A stretch of DNA of 64,000 nucleotides, taken from NCBI GenBank assembly GCA_021014945.1, contig MU266379.1, positions 78,317 through 142,316 on the forward strand, read 5' to 3'. Numbering within the stretch: position 1 is the first letter of the stretch; every line of letters begins with the position of its first letter. Under the pieces are notes generated by a model that was not told where the DNA came from, ran no database searches, and saw only the letters and a program-made list of their open reading frames with translations. Both the position numbers and the translations under genes were made by a program. Positions 12,301 through 22,566 of the stretch are shown piece after piece. Source of the DNA: Leucogyrophana mollusca (lineage: Eukaryota; Basidiomycota; Agaricomycetes; Boletales).

Positions 12301-13391
12301 CTCAATGATCTCCAAAGCTTCTCCCCATTGCCCAGCGGCAACCAAACCTTTCGCCACGCCGGTCATCTCTACAACAGTGTTTATCTCCTTCGTGCCTTCA
12401 CACACCGCACCTAGGTTGATAAGCTTGCTCTCTTTTCTGACTATCTCCAAACCGCGCTTAGCACCCTTCTCATCGACTTCCTTAAGCAACCCTCGAAGCT
12501 TTGATATTCGATCCAGACACTCTTCCGACTCGGTTTGCAAGTCTTGGAGGTTAGTCAACGCGGCGAAGAAAGACGTGGACCGGAGGGAAATTTCGCGAAT
12601 GAGGTGTTGCTCGATTGTGTCGGCATGATGAGAAAGTTTCTCGAGCAGGGGTAACGAGTATGATAAAGACGAGGGATCTGAGGCATCCCCGTCCCCTTCT
12701 TGTCGTTCTGTGACTGCATCGAACATGCGTGGGTCTCCAAGGTTGAATTTTGGGTCGAAGAAGACTTTCGGAACCGAGTTCAACGGTGTCAAAAGCCTCC
12801 CCGCTCGAGGGGTCTGCGGGGCTTGAGGTGTGTCAAACGTCATGGAAGACCGCGGCGTCGAGGGCCCGTCCAGCTGCGCAACGCCATCGCGACCAAGCTG
12901 CGTATTCCGCTCGAATCTTTCCCATTCTGAAGCTATGGCACGGAGATACGAGTCGAAATCCTTCCGCTTAACGCGGGGAAGCTCGGCTTGAGGCACTGTG
13001 GGAAGCGACGAATGTGCCTTTGGTGGAGCCTGGCGCTTGTGAGGGTTGTTAAGTACGGTGGAAATAGCTGGGGACATTTAGCTTGGCCGCTGTAGTGCAA
13101 ACTTGGCAAAGGATACGCACCATAGAACCCTTGCTTTGAACTACTCCATTCCGACGGCAGAGCACCTAATGCAAGGTTGGTGGACGAGGTATTGAGCACA
13201 TCAATGCGAAGGGGGGCCGCAAAATAGTCCCCTCCGCGCCCTTCTGTGGTTTCTGAAACACTTCCTGGGCCCCGTGCACGGGAAGCTGCGTCCCAGTGGA
13301 ATCTGAACGGGCGAGCAGCAGCTGGGGGCAAGTCGGGCAGATCGCTGACGGGTGAGCCAGGCCTGGAGGGACTTGAAGCGTAGTCAGACAT
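9307..13391 (-). CDS. VPS54: Vps54, GARP tethering complex subunit
   Basis: Subunit of the Golgi-associated retrograde protein complex (Vps51-54), which tethers endosome-derived vesicles at the trans-Golgi. The first exon starts at 13391 and carries a disordered N-terminus ending in SSKQGFY. A clear intron (gtgcgt...ccccag, about 13121 to 13073) joins it to AISTVLNNPHKRQAPPKAHS, a Vps54 hallmark. Next come the LPRVKRKDFDSYLRAI segment and a long helical rod (about 12980-11780). The C-terminal Vps54 domain (about 11050-9900) includes RPYFCVSATGEVLALLLDYL, the NSRTCQVVLGAGAMRSAGL segment and RRHLSPNQAVMLVEFDKLKR. A Ser/Pro-rich tail (about 9800-9307) is variable and probably disordered. At least six introns lie between the open frames. 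The family call is firm; internal exon edges are approximate. Confidence 0.9.
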
Positions 13392-13773
13392 GGTTCAACC
13401 TAGTAAAGCCTCGGTATCGTTCTGCTTCCAGGCGTTCGAATGCAAGGCTGCAGCATGAACTGCAGTTCCACGGAATGTACGACAAGGCAATAGAGTGCTC
13501 TTGTTTGAATTCTATAATCCTTGGGCCGTTAGGACTATACCGCAACGTCTGACGATGTGTGAGATTCGTCGTATTGTACGTTCACAGACAAACGATTCGT
13601 GAACGCGTTTCGGCAGTCGTGTCTTGTAACTTGTCGGTCAGTTACAACCCTACAGCTCAAGCTATTATCCAGTTTAGGTGTAAAATAATCACTGTTTGTG
13701 TATAAAACTAGACAAATAAGGCATTTCTGTAGCAAAAACATGTACATCCTCCTCACTTTCGGTAAAGCCGATC
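13392..13773. promoter_or_regulatory. Shared upstream region of VPS54 and the metaxin-like gene
   Basis: The two genes diverge from this 382 bp region, so it must carry both promoters. It becomes AT-rich towards the metaxin side (about 13660-13740). I see no strong TATA box. Confidence 0.5.
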
Positions 13774-14756
13774 ATGGCTTCCGCTTTGACTTTGCCCGCT
13801 CCCTTGCAAAAGTTCTTCAGTCAGTTTCCTTTGCACGTCCACCCGCCCATCCCAGTCCAGCCCAAAATCCCCTTCACAAAACCCACTATCTGGATAGCAC
13901 CCCCACGAAATGCCGGACTCGACCAATCGCCAGACGGCCTTTTGAGTAGCGAAGTGGAGTGCTTGAAATGGCAAGCATACCTCGCTTTACGCGGCCTTAC
14001 AGACGTTGCTGTCCGGTGGGACATCGCGCCAGAGGGATCAATCGACGGACGATTGCCTAATCTGCATGTCCCAGCCTCTGGGGACGCGGACGGCCAGCTT
14101 CTCGCTGCCCATACGATTCCTGGGTGGGTTGATGTTAGGCTAGGAAGTGGAAATGACGCGCTTGAAGGGTACAAGGACGAGGCGCTGCGAGATGAAAGCC
14201 ACGCTTGGGTCTCCTTGCTCGAGGGGATAGTGCACGCTGCGTTGGTGAGGCCCTCCTAAAGCACATCGCGTCAGGACACGAGTCTCTTACTCCTATGGCA
14301 TTCATAGACTCTATCTCAGCCTCCGCCGCCTCTCCTCTCCTTTCTGTCTCTAGGGCAGGTGACACCTGGAAGGCCGATAGAAGCTGTGTTAAGCCCCCCG
14401 CCTCCAACTTTCACTGGTCTCAGCTCGATCTTGCCACCTTATGGAACAAACGTGTCATTGGCATCTGTGCAAGCACGATACGCCGATGCAATAGGTGCGC
14501 TCTCAGAACGTCTAGGCACGGACAAATGGTTCCTTGGTTCTGAGTGAGAAACCCTCCTCTTCTTCATCTGCCTGTTAATTCAAACCCGCGTCACAGAAAC
14601 CCCACCGCGCTCGATGCCCTCGCGTTCGCTTACCTTCACTGCATCCTCCACAGCAAGGACAGCACACGTATCGAAGTTACCAGGCGTGTCAACCTAGTCA
14701 CTTGGGAGCGCAGGGTACGAACACAAGTTCAAGCCGCGTTCTGTTTTGCATCATAG
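13774..14756 (+). CDS. Metaxin-like SAM-complex subunit (Sam35/Sam37 type)
   Basis: Predicted 272 residues from three exons whose junctions all keep frame: 13774-14247, 14359-14543 and 14597-14756. The introns are gtgagg...gggcag and gtgaga...cacag. The N-terminal part (PLQKFFSQFPLHVHPP, then LKWQAYLALRGLTDVAVRWD) matches the thioredoxin-like half of metaxin-type GST folds. The C-terminal half has ALSERLGTDKWFLGSENPT followed by ALDALAFAYLHCILH, the typical helical core of metaxin-family proteins. These proteins act on the mitochondrial outer membrane in sorting and assembly of beta-barrels. No C-terminal membrane anchor is visible, which favours a Sam35/metaxin-2-like form over Sam37. The assignment between the two is uncertain. 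Confidence 0.75.
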
Positions 14757-14835
14757 TGTAGGTGTAGCAATAATTACGGCTACTCTGAGTACGATAATTT
14801 ATATACAACTATATCCACAAAGCGCTCGTAGGTGA

Positions 14836-16122
14836 TCAATTCGCATACTCTCCTAGCTTTCCATTCCCGTTGGCAACCGGCTTCCCATTAGGTTTTGACG
14901 CGAAGCGCTTTCTCAGTGCCGATATCATTTTTGCAAACCTGTCGTAGTTGGTTCTCATCAGCCAAACGACGAAGCAACGAGCATGGCGCGAATCTCACCA
15001 GAACCAATTAAGGGACTGTAAGACGATGTTACCTCCACCATAAACAATAATATACACGATGGGCAGTTGGTCGGATACATCGCGCAGCGTGAAGAAGAAA
15101 TCGTAAGACTGAAATGCAAGTCAGGGGACTTTTCGGAGGGGTCGGTGTGGCAAGACTCACCATCTTACCACCCCACAATAATCGCACGAAGGAGAATGTG
15201 CCGAGCAGCAGAATGCCATTGACAAACTGAAGGGTACTCCCAGTCTTCCCAGTCTTGTCTAAGAACCTGGTTTGCAACACGTATGAGACGAACATCGAGT
15301 AGGGGAGTCGTGGACACCGACCAATGGATATCCAAGAACACGGTGCTCCTGCCGTATAACTTGGGTGAGTAGTCCGCACCAGATAAATGCTCGGGTCGAC
15401 TCACAGTTCCCAGAACAGAAACCGTACGCCATAGTACGCGAGGAACGGTTTCTAACAAGCGGTTCAGGAGAGAATTGGTTCCTGTGCTTGATCACGTACA
15501 TATGCAAGAGTGTATATGGCGAGACAGGCCACTCCTACAGACAAATACTGCGTGATTGAAACTGCTAAAGCCCATAAATGCTCTTACCATGTAGAACAAA
15601 TCCAATGTCCACGAAATGGACTACGGCGTCAAAGGAATCCCAAAGGAAATACCTTTACTGGGTATGAGCGCTACACTCAACAAAAGCACACCGATTCCGG
15701 GAACTTACCCACACGCTATAGCTTGCACATACCCGGCCTTATCGTCCCAGCCAAAAGCCCGGTCCTCGTTGAGGCTCGAAAGCGTCAGGCACTGGCCTGC
15801 GAAGAATATCACAGCCAAAGCGTGTACAAGGGAAACGACATGGATGTCCCTGCCAGTGCAACCATCAAAGATCAGGATCACTCGTGACATGGGCCCAGGG
15901 CTTAACTCACCAATTATTTCGCGCCTTCCTCCCAGCTTTCCCATATGCTACGGGAAACAGAGCTTTGCTTACGATGGGTGACAGGCTAACGTGCACCGCC
16001 GTGAAGAATAGGAACGCGAGGACGATTATATCCGCGAATTCATGTATTTTCAGCAAGCCAAACTTTTCCGCAAGAGGCAAGGAGAGCGTGCGGATGTTCT
16101 GCCTGATTTCAGGTATCATCAC
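14836..16122 (-). CDS. TLC-domain multipass membrane protein
   Basis: A split gene with start at 16122 and TGA at 14836. The N-terminus reads MIPEIRQNIRTLSLPLAEKF, then a first membrane helix (ADIIVLAFLFFTAVHVSLSP). Later exons give VVSMVHALAVIFFAGQC, LNEDRAFGWDDKAGYVQAI, a WELS-type segment, FLDKTGKTGSTLQFVNGI and VRLLWGGKM. The last exon gives NWFWFAKMISALRKRF and a polar tail ending GEYAN. This pattern (histidine-bearing helix, FGWD..AGYVQAIACG, TGSTLQFVNG) is that of the TRAM-LAG1-CLN8 family related to TMEM56/FAM57-like proteins, not ceramide synthase itself, since no Lag1 motif is seen. A role in the ER membrane or lipid handling is likely from the family only. Confidence 0.8.
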
Positions 16123-16822
16123 TTCCGGGAGAAGGAGGATTGGTGAAGGCAGAGTAAGACCTCGCGCCTTTATATTCTACCTGGCCGCTGTAGCCCCCGC
16201 TTAATTGAGAGTCAGGGTGTAATAGCTGTGAGAGGCACGGGAGACGCGTCCACCACCGGCCAATAATCGTGAGACCATACCCGTCGTTCGGAATGACAGT
16301 AGCTGGATCTCAAAGTCAAACAGAGAAACCTCACTGCAAGCCTCATTCCTGTCCGACATATACATAGATGCATTTCCGGCCCCAGCAAATGATAAAAAAG
16401 CAAGATAAACAATAAACTATGCGTGAAAAAAAGGCGCCAGGGGATGAAAGATGACTATGCAAACCGTTGCCAGAAAAAAGAACCTGCAACCAAAATAAGA
16501 TGAAACGGCGACAAATGAGAGCGAAGAGATAAGGAAACACAGCAATATATGGAGTATATACGAGTGGAAGCAAGTAGCAAGCCAAGAAGCATCGTCCGTC
16601 GTTTTGTCAGATCACGGTGAGCGGCAGGAGAGTCGGTGTACGATAGCAAAATGAGCGTTGGGGTTGATGATAGTATGAGGGATGCATGAAAAAGACTGGT
16701 GCCCCTTTATGAGGCAGTACTGAGGTTTCCAGGTCTCCACCAGTCTCCCTCGGCTGAGACTGTAACACTGGGGATCGGAGAGGGTATGTCGCAGCGGCAA
16801 GGGTATACGGATGAGATAACAA
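16123..16822. other. Gap between TLC gene and G-gamma gene
   Basis: This 700 bp stretch lies between two genes on the minus strand. It contains the 5' flank of the TLC gene and the 3' flank of the G-gamma gene. The middle (about 16380-16660) is A-rich on the plus strand. No gene is supported. Confidence 0.4.
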
Positions 16823-17201
16823 TCACATCACAATGCAGCAGCCTTTATCAGGCGGTGCGTATGGATCTTCACCCTTGCCCACAGGTCCCCACACTGATGG
16901 TACCTGCAGGGGACAGGAGCGTCAGAGACCGCAGCAAAGAGCGCGCTGCGGGTGAATCGCAGGATTGGAGGAAATACACACCAAATGATCTTTTGTCGTT
17001 TTGCAATAGCGAATCAAACTTATTTTCATGAGCGACGTGAGCTACGTGCCTGGAACATGTGCAAACTCGGACCAACCTTGCGCTGGCCTCGCTAACTCTC
17101 ATTCGTGGGCGGGCCAAGTCTTCACGCAACCGCTGGTTATGCTCCGTCAGCCGACGCAGCTTAAGCTCGGACATGGACTGCTTGTGTGGACGAGAGTTCA
17201 T
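16823..17201 (-). CDS. Heterotrimeric G-protein gamma subunit, copy 1 (CaaX CIVM)
   Basis: A small prenylated protein that pairs with G-beta in pheromone and nutrient signalling at the plasma membrane. The start is taken at 17201 and TGA is at 16823-16825. Three exons splice cleanly: exon 1 ends in RVSEASA; the next reads [13 protein letters not shown]; the last gives [18 protein letters not shown] and ends GCCIVM. The product is about 80 residues. It has the coiled-coil helix ([17 protein letters not shown]) that contacts G-beta, the second helix, the NPF-like turn replaced by VPSVWGPVG, and a CC-aliphatic-aliphatic-M end. That end implies farnesylation of the CaaX cysteine and possible palmitoylation of the preceding cysteine. 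A near-identical exon pattern occurs in the second copy at 19361-19729. Confidence 0.93.
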
Positions 17202-17706
17202 GGTGGAGGTTAGGTGGGAAGGGGGGGGCGAATGAGCTGATGTAGACGGATAATGACGAAGACCAAGAATGCCCCAATCTACGGACAATTGACTAAGGAG
17301 CAGCTTTTAGCGTGTAGTAAGTCGGAATGTGGAGTATACGCACCTGAGCGAGGTAACGGTCAGCGGGAAGAGCGAGCAAGAGAAGGGACAGTGGGAAATG
17401 TATCAGCGGAGTTTGAATTGCTCTCTTTGGCCTTCGTGTGCTTGTCCCTCTCTTATTTTTGTACCACGACATTCGCAACTATAAACACGACCTAAAGGCC
17501 TATTTCACTTGTAGCATATGGCGCGACAATCGACCCCAAGAATCCTCAAGGCATCCCCGCGTACACGGCAGCACACAACGAAGATGTTCAAATCACGTCA
17601 GGATGCCTTGACGCGCTTAGCTGACAGGTCTGGGGTCTGACAGTACATTATAGCCCCACGAACACACAAGCGAAACCTGACGGACAGGCTTCGAGCCGAT
17701 CGTAGC
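17202..17706. promoter_or_regulatory. Divergent promoter region
   Basis: This 505 bp region lies between the divergent G-gamma copy 1 (-) and the acidic unknown gene (+). It includes a G-tract (gggggggcg, about 17221-17230). It has no clear TATA box. Confidence 0.4.
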
Positions 17707-18629
17707 GTGCCTCGCTCCACTTACGCATGTTCTTGCAAGCACGATGTTTCAGCCGATCAGGACTATCCGGAGCCCGAGGACTCGGAAGAAGACAGCAGGC
17801 ATAGTGAACACGACGAATACCACCTCGAGGAGGATCAAGAGGACGTTCATGGGAACTCCGACCTTCAGCCTGACTGGGATGAGGAAGCTACTCTTATCGC
17901 ACTCATACTGGACGAGTGCGTGTACCTGCAAATAGGATTTGCACAACTTCAGTCAATATTGATGAGAATCGGAATGCTTTCATAACAAATTCTGCAGGGA
18001 AGAGGAAGCCAGAACCGACGACAAGGCGTCCGTGGTCGATCGACTCCGGCCGGCATTTGAGGCTCAGGATAGGAAGGCCAAGCAGGACATCAAGGATATC
18101 ATTCTTCCCGTTATCAATAGCGTTAAGCACGCTCACAGCTTAGTGACCCAGAAGATCGATCCTGCGCTCTTGGATGGCCTGGATATCTTCGATAGGAATT
18201 CAAAGATGCTCGAGGACTACGCGCGACGGGAGTTTGACGAGGTCACAGCAGCATACATGAAGACGAAGGCTTGTTGCTTGTGTTTATGTCGACGATTGGG
18301 ACGCGAGTTGACTATTTAGCCTCGTACCAGGGCGAGCTTGAAGTGCTTTTTACCCAGATGGACGAGACTTTTACCGAAGGGGACCAAGTTTTCAAAAAAT
18401 TCGAAGACGCAGTCAACCCACTTGGTAGCAGTTGCTCGCCGTGTCGTCGAGGTTTGGCTCACCTGTTATATCTCTTCAAGTACAGCGCATCAGAACGTGC
18501 GCTAATAGTACTCCTGGAGACATGGAACGAACGATTTCGAATGGCGACAAAGAAATCAAGGCCCTCGGGACCGAGAACAAGGAGAAGATCAAGGAGAAGC
18601 TTCTTCGGAGCATCTTAGAGCAGTACTAG
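17707..18629 (+). CDS. Acidic, helical unknown protein between the two G-gamma genes
   Basis: I do not recognise this protein. The frame opens by 17707 (no convincing ATG there, so the start is unresolved) with an acidic segment (DEYHLEEDQEDVHG). It splices from 17915 (donor gtgcgt) to 17998 (after ctgcag) into a charged helical segment: DDKASVVDRLRPAFEAQ, IKDIILPVINSVKHAH, LLDGLDIFDRNSKMLEDYA. Another exon has ASYQGELEVLFTQMDETFTE, and the last (to TAG at 18627-18629) reads DMERTISNGDKEIKALG and ends KLLRSILEQY. The heptad-like hydrophobic spacing suggests coiled coil. The junction near 18258 has no good GT donor (a GC-AG intron is possible) and the one near 18435 is unclear. The gene is either real with unusual introns or partly degraded. 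Confidence 0.5.
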
Positions 18630-19360
18630 CCTCGTGCTTTCGGTCTGCCTATCTATATTTGCCGTGCCTGTTGCCCTCGCTTTCTATTTTCCTTTCATCC
18701 TGCGTTCCCCTGTTCGTGTTCGATCATTGACTGCGCTTTCCGAGCTTTGCACTGTGTCCTGAAGGCTGTTGTACCTGGAATCGAAATTAAACTTCTAACG
18801 GCGACCTCGACTTTGCCTCGAAGCCAGCACCTTGATAAGCTGAACCTGATTACGCCAGGTGTTGCACTTTACGGTCCGCTCTCGCCTTGAGCGCTTCTGC
18901 AGGTGAAGAACGTGGAGGTACCCGGGATCACTTGGTAGTGCAGCTACGTAGAGTACTAAGTGGGGTTGCGTTCCTGGGTCCCTGCAAGGCCACTTCTGAG
19001 CAAAGTAAATAGCTTCACCGTTGTGGAAATTGAAGACATTCTACCAGTAGACGCTGGCCATCACATTTTCCATTCGGAAGCGAACGTTAGTCTGAGGCTT
19101 TCTCCGTGCCACCACCATCATCCATCACATTTCGCCTCTTCGACACTACACTTGGCCCGTCTTTTCTTTTCTGTCGAGTCCTATCGACTGTACGAGCATT
19201 ATAGTCGTCGCAGTACAGGTTAGTTTGCCCAAATATACCAATAAGGGCTCGCCGAATCAACCTCAGTTTTTTCTTGCCATCCATCTTCGTCAACAGCACC
19301 AGACGGTCGTTTTTCATCCGCTTCGCACATCAAATCGCATTCTCGCATTCTCGCTTCAAC
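18630..19360. promoter_or_regulatory. Upstream region of G-gamma copy 2
   Basis: This 731 bp region runs between the end of the acidic gene and the ATG of the second G-gamma gene. The last 260 bp are pyrimidine-rich (tccatcacatttcgcctcttcg and tctcgcattctcgcttc), typical of fungal 5' leaders. No gene is supported. Confidence 0.4.
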
Positions 19361-19729
19361 ATGAGCGCTCGGGGTGGTCGTCAGTCTATGTCGGAGCTGC
19401 GATATCGCCGTCTCCTAGAGCATAATCAGCGGCTTAGAGAGGATTTGGCGAGACCTAGAATCCGTGTTAGTGAAGCAAGTGCCAGGTAAGTTCGACACCT
19501 TCACTTCTGTCCTGCTTCAGTGAAGGCTTACACGGTCAACAGTCTGATTCGTCACTGCAAAACTACCCGGGACCATCTCGTTCGTCGCCCGCTTTCCCTA
19601 GCGCTCTAGTAGATTGGCGCTGACGCTCACCATTCTATTTAGGTTCCTTCTGTATGGGGTCCAGTTGGGAAGAATGATGACCCTTATGCCCCACAAAGTA
19701 AAGGACCAACCTGCTGTGTTGTCCAATAG
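19361..19729 (+). CDS. Heterotrimeric G-protein gamma subunit, copy 2 (CaaX CVVQ)
   Basis: Second G-gamma gene, on the opposite strand to copy 1. ATG is at 19361 and TAG at 19727-19729. Exon 1 carries [20 protein letters not shown] and ends in RVSEASA. The first intron (gtaagt...caacag) leads to [14 protein letters not shown] second intron (gttcgt...tttag) leads to [18 protein letters not shown], and the protein ends PTCCVVQ. The product is about 82 residues. Both introns fall at the same codons as in copy 1, so the genes derive from one ancestor. The CVVQ end predicts farnesylation with a neighbouring palmitoylation cysteine. The sharpest differences between copies are the N-terminal residues and the last ten residues. 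Confidence 0.94.
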
Positions 19730-20051
19730 CTGGTGATCTGGATATGGGGCTGTCCATTATTGAGCCTGTAGTATGCTTTCCCGTCACATATCGCCGTTCC
19801 GCCTGCTGCGGGGCGAGTTCCTTTCGTTTATACCAACCATCGCATTGTAATATGTGCTTCTTTTACTTGACCCAAGCGGCTTTCACTAGTACTTCACTTG
19901 TACTTAAATCTCATTTTTTCATGTTACATCTGGTGTTGTAACCATTTTCCAGTTCCAACCATGTCCGTGGACCGAAAGTATAAACGTGACGAGCGACTGC
20001 GTGAATACATTGATGCAGGATGTGTCTCGACGAGTAAAAACTTGCGCTGCT
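19730..20051. other. Gap between convergent genes
   Basis: This 322 bp gap lies between the stops of G-gamma copy 2 and thioredoxin. It is T-rich around 19850-19950, consistent with 3' untranslated sequence. I see nothing else in it. Confidence 0.5.
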
Positions 20052-20694
20052 CTACACTTTCTCCAGGAACTTCCTGATTCCCACCTCGTTTAAGGCACCA
20101 ATAAATTGGTCTGCAACCTTTCCGTCCTTGAAGGCAACGACAGTGGGCAGTGAGCGTATCTAGCACAGCCGAATGTCGTGTCAAGTCTAGACTAGGGCAG
20201 AAACCGGGACCAGTCACCTTGTACTTTTGAGCCAGGTCAAATTCCTCGTCTGTGTTGACGGTGACCAAATCGAGTGATCTTCCGCTTCCTGTCTTCACAG
20301 CAGCGTCACTCGTAAGCTTCTCGAGTATGGGCGAGATCATCTTGCAAGGGTTACACCAGCTATCCACGTGTTGAGTGAGTCTGACCAACGTGATGCTGGA
20401 GAGCAGGCGTACTCGGCATAAAAGTCGACAAGCACGACTTTGTCGCTGGCGGTCTTATTTAGAGCGACCTTGTTGAATGTCTAGAGGAGAATTATCATAG
20501 GAACTTGTGATCACGATCAACCCTTTGCGGTCTTTTGTGCAAGGACATGCGCGTACCTCCTGGTTTGCGTTGAAGTATTGCTCCTGCCATCGCGACATTG
20601 AGTGGAACTGGCGCAACGTGGTCCTGGACGAGACACGATGCGACCTAACAGCTTGCTCTGCGAGAGCGAGAACCTTGGAATTGCGGAGAGCCAT
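20052..20694 (-). CDS. Mitochondrial thioredoxin
   Basis: A disulfide reductase of the mitochondrial matrix. The N-terminus from 20694 (MALRNSKVLALAEQAVRSHR) is basic and Ser-rich without acids, as in mitochondrial presequences. After an intron the mature domain begins TFNKVALNKTASDKVVLVDF. A further 53 bp intron (gtacgc...gatag) is placed within the active-site block, giving YADWCNPCKMISPILEKL. Then come LVTVNTDEEFDLAQKYKV, LPTVVAFKDGKVADQFIGAL with the conserved cis-Pro (LPT), and a short C-terminal helix ending FLEKV with the stop at 20052-20054. The active site is WCNPC rather than the textbook WCGPC. It diverges from the cupredoxin gene. Confidence 0.9.
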
Positions 20695-21386
20695 GGGAGT
20701 AAAGTCGAGAGTGAGCAGCTTTGTGGGAAAACCAGCGAAATTGACTCGTCCAGAGTCCGATCAACGGGAACCCCAGATTGACCAGTGACTTCTACCTTCT
20801 TACACACAATATTCGGTGCGGATTATTGTTTGGATCAAGCTGCGCTGGTGATGGGAAATCGTTCTGCAGATTTGGGCAATTTGAATGGACATCCTGACGA
20901 CAGGAAACCAGCAGAAGTCGCCCGTCAGCAAACTCTACAACGCAAGAGACATGTGCCCTCTAATCGCCCCACAGAATTGGCGTGGATGCCATGGTAGCCT
21001 CAATAACTACGCAACCAACCATGTGTCCAATGCGTTGGGAGACCAGAACAGGTGTTATTTCTCATGTTCCTTGGTTTCTGTGCCTCCTGAGCACAACCAG
21101 GGTTTGGCGAACTCGTTTTGTGTCGTAAATTCAAGGGACCCAGCCGGCAAGGAAATCTTCTGCAGGCTTTATAAAGTGAATTTGAGATGTTTTGTGACCC
21201 ATTCTCTCTCTTCCCTTCGTACAGACTCTCGAGCAGGGTAAGCATTATACTCTGTCATTCTGCCATGGGATCATATTGAACTCCTATCATATGACAGACT
21301 CGAATCCCTTCCTTGCAGATTTACTTACCTCGTTCTTCCCCAATTCCCTTTAAAATTCGGTTGATCCGCTGGATCTCTTGTCAAAA
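20695..21386. promoter_or_regulatory. Divergent promoter of thioredoxin and cupredoxin genes, TATA-like box at 21170
   Basis: A 692 bp region from which both genes diverge. TATAAAG occurs at 21170-21176, about 210 bp before the cupredoxin ATG. The leader after it is rich in pyrimidines. A TATA box would fit an inducible secreted protein, but its use is inference. Confidence 0.4.
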
Positions 21387-22301
21387 ATGCGTTTCACCGC
21401 TCTGATCTTTGCATTGGCTTCTGCTGTCGCCGTCACCGCACAACAAAACTTCACTATCATGGTGGGCGCAAACAAGACCACCACTTTCACGCCGTCATAG
21501 TGCGTATGGAAGGTGTTGTGGTGGGTGAAAAATTGACCCGTCGTTGCAGTATCAATGCCACCACTGGCGATACCATTACATTCCAATTGTGAGTTTTTCA
21601 TATGCGTGAACCTGCCTTAATGTTGCTCACGGGTTCTCCTGCAGCGTTGCAGGAAATCACGTTTGTGGTTACTGGTTGATCGTCTGATTGTCTTCCTAAC
21701 ATCCCCACTATTTCGTCAGACCCTTACTCAATCCTCATTTGCTTCTCCATGCGCGAACATATCTACACCAATGACTGGAATTGACTCTGGTTTCATGCCT
21801 GTTTCTGCAAATGCCACCATGCCTGCCGATTACAGTTTCAAAATGACAAACGACAGTACTATGTGGTTTTACTGCCGTCAAACTGGGTAGGTTAATTCAG
21901 TCCCCTTTACGTGGTATTTTCTGACCAGTTATCATCGTCAGTCACTGTCAGAAAGGAATGGTAATCACCCCCCACTACACTCGTTCTTTCCCGGGTGCTG
22001 ACTTTTTGCGCAGGTCTTTGCTATCAACCCCACCGCTCAGAAAACTTTTGCCATGTTCCAGGTAAAATACTGTGTTACTAGAATTATATCACCGCTAAAC
22101 GTGGCTCTTTGTCAATAGCAAGCCGCCGAGGCTAGTGGCACCACCATGAACTCGACGACAGGCTCATCGTCATCGACAAGTCCCTCCCCCTCTGGCAGTG
22201 GCACCGGCACCGGCACTGGCACTGGCGGCGCAATGTCGTTGTCGAGTAGCGCTGTTGGGGTCATGGGAGTAGTTGGGTTACTTTCGGCGCTGTTGGTGTA
22301 A
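21387..22301 (+). CDS. Secreted GPI-anchored cupredoxin-like protein
   Basis: ATG at 21387-21389 and TAA at 22299-22301, with five or so short introns. A signal peptide (MRFTALIFALASAVAVTAQQ) is followed by a phytocyanin-like fold: NFTIMVGANKTTTFTPS, SINATTGDTITFQF, VAGNHTVTQSSFASPC, and FYCRQTG joined to HCQKGMVFAINP. The His of NHT, the Cys of FYC, the His of HCQ and the Met of KGM have the spacing of a type 1 copper site. A Ser/Thr/Gly-rich stalk (TGSSSSTSPSPSG, then a GTGTGTG run) and a hydrophobic C-terminus (VGVMGVVGLLSALLV) predict a GPI anchor. Fungal members are cell-surface proteins of mostly unknown role, sometimes linked to development or host contact. Confidence 0.9.
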
Positions 22302-22566
22302 AGAACGTACATTTCTGGGGAACTTGGGCTAGTATATTTTGCTATGGACAGGTCTGTACTGTAGGAGAATCAATGCACTTCCATGCATACTGCATGTACC
22401 GTGCAAGAGTAAACTGTGTAAGGCCTTGGAAAGACTTCAACTCGTCGAGGTGACAGAAGGATTCTCAAGCCGATCCCGAGCGACCACTACAGTTTCCATT
22501 TACGGACACAGATATCTGAGAATTTCGTTTCTCGATCACCTTTTGCTCTGGGTCGAATAGGTCATC

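Noticed and set aside
12072..12971. Several plus-strand frames of 70-120 codons
   Set aside because: They are antisense to the long first exons of VPS54.
15510..15981. Two overlapping plus-strand frames of over 120 codons
   Set aside because: They are antisense to exons and introns of the TLC-domain gene, which has clear family motifs.
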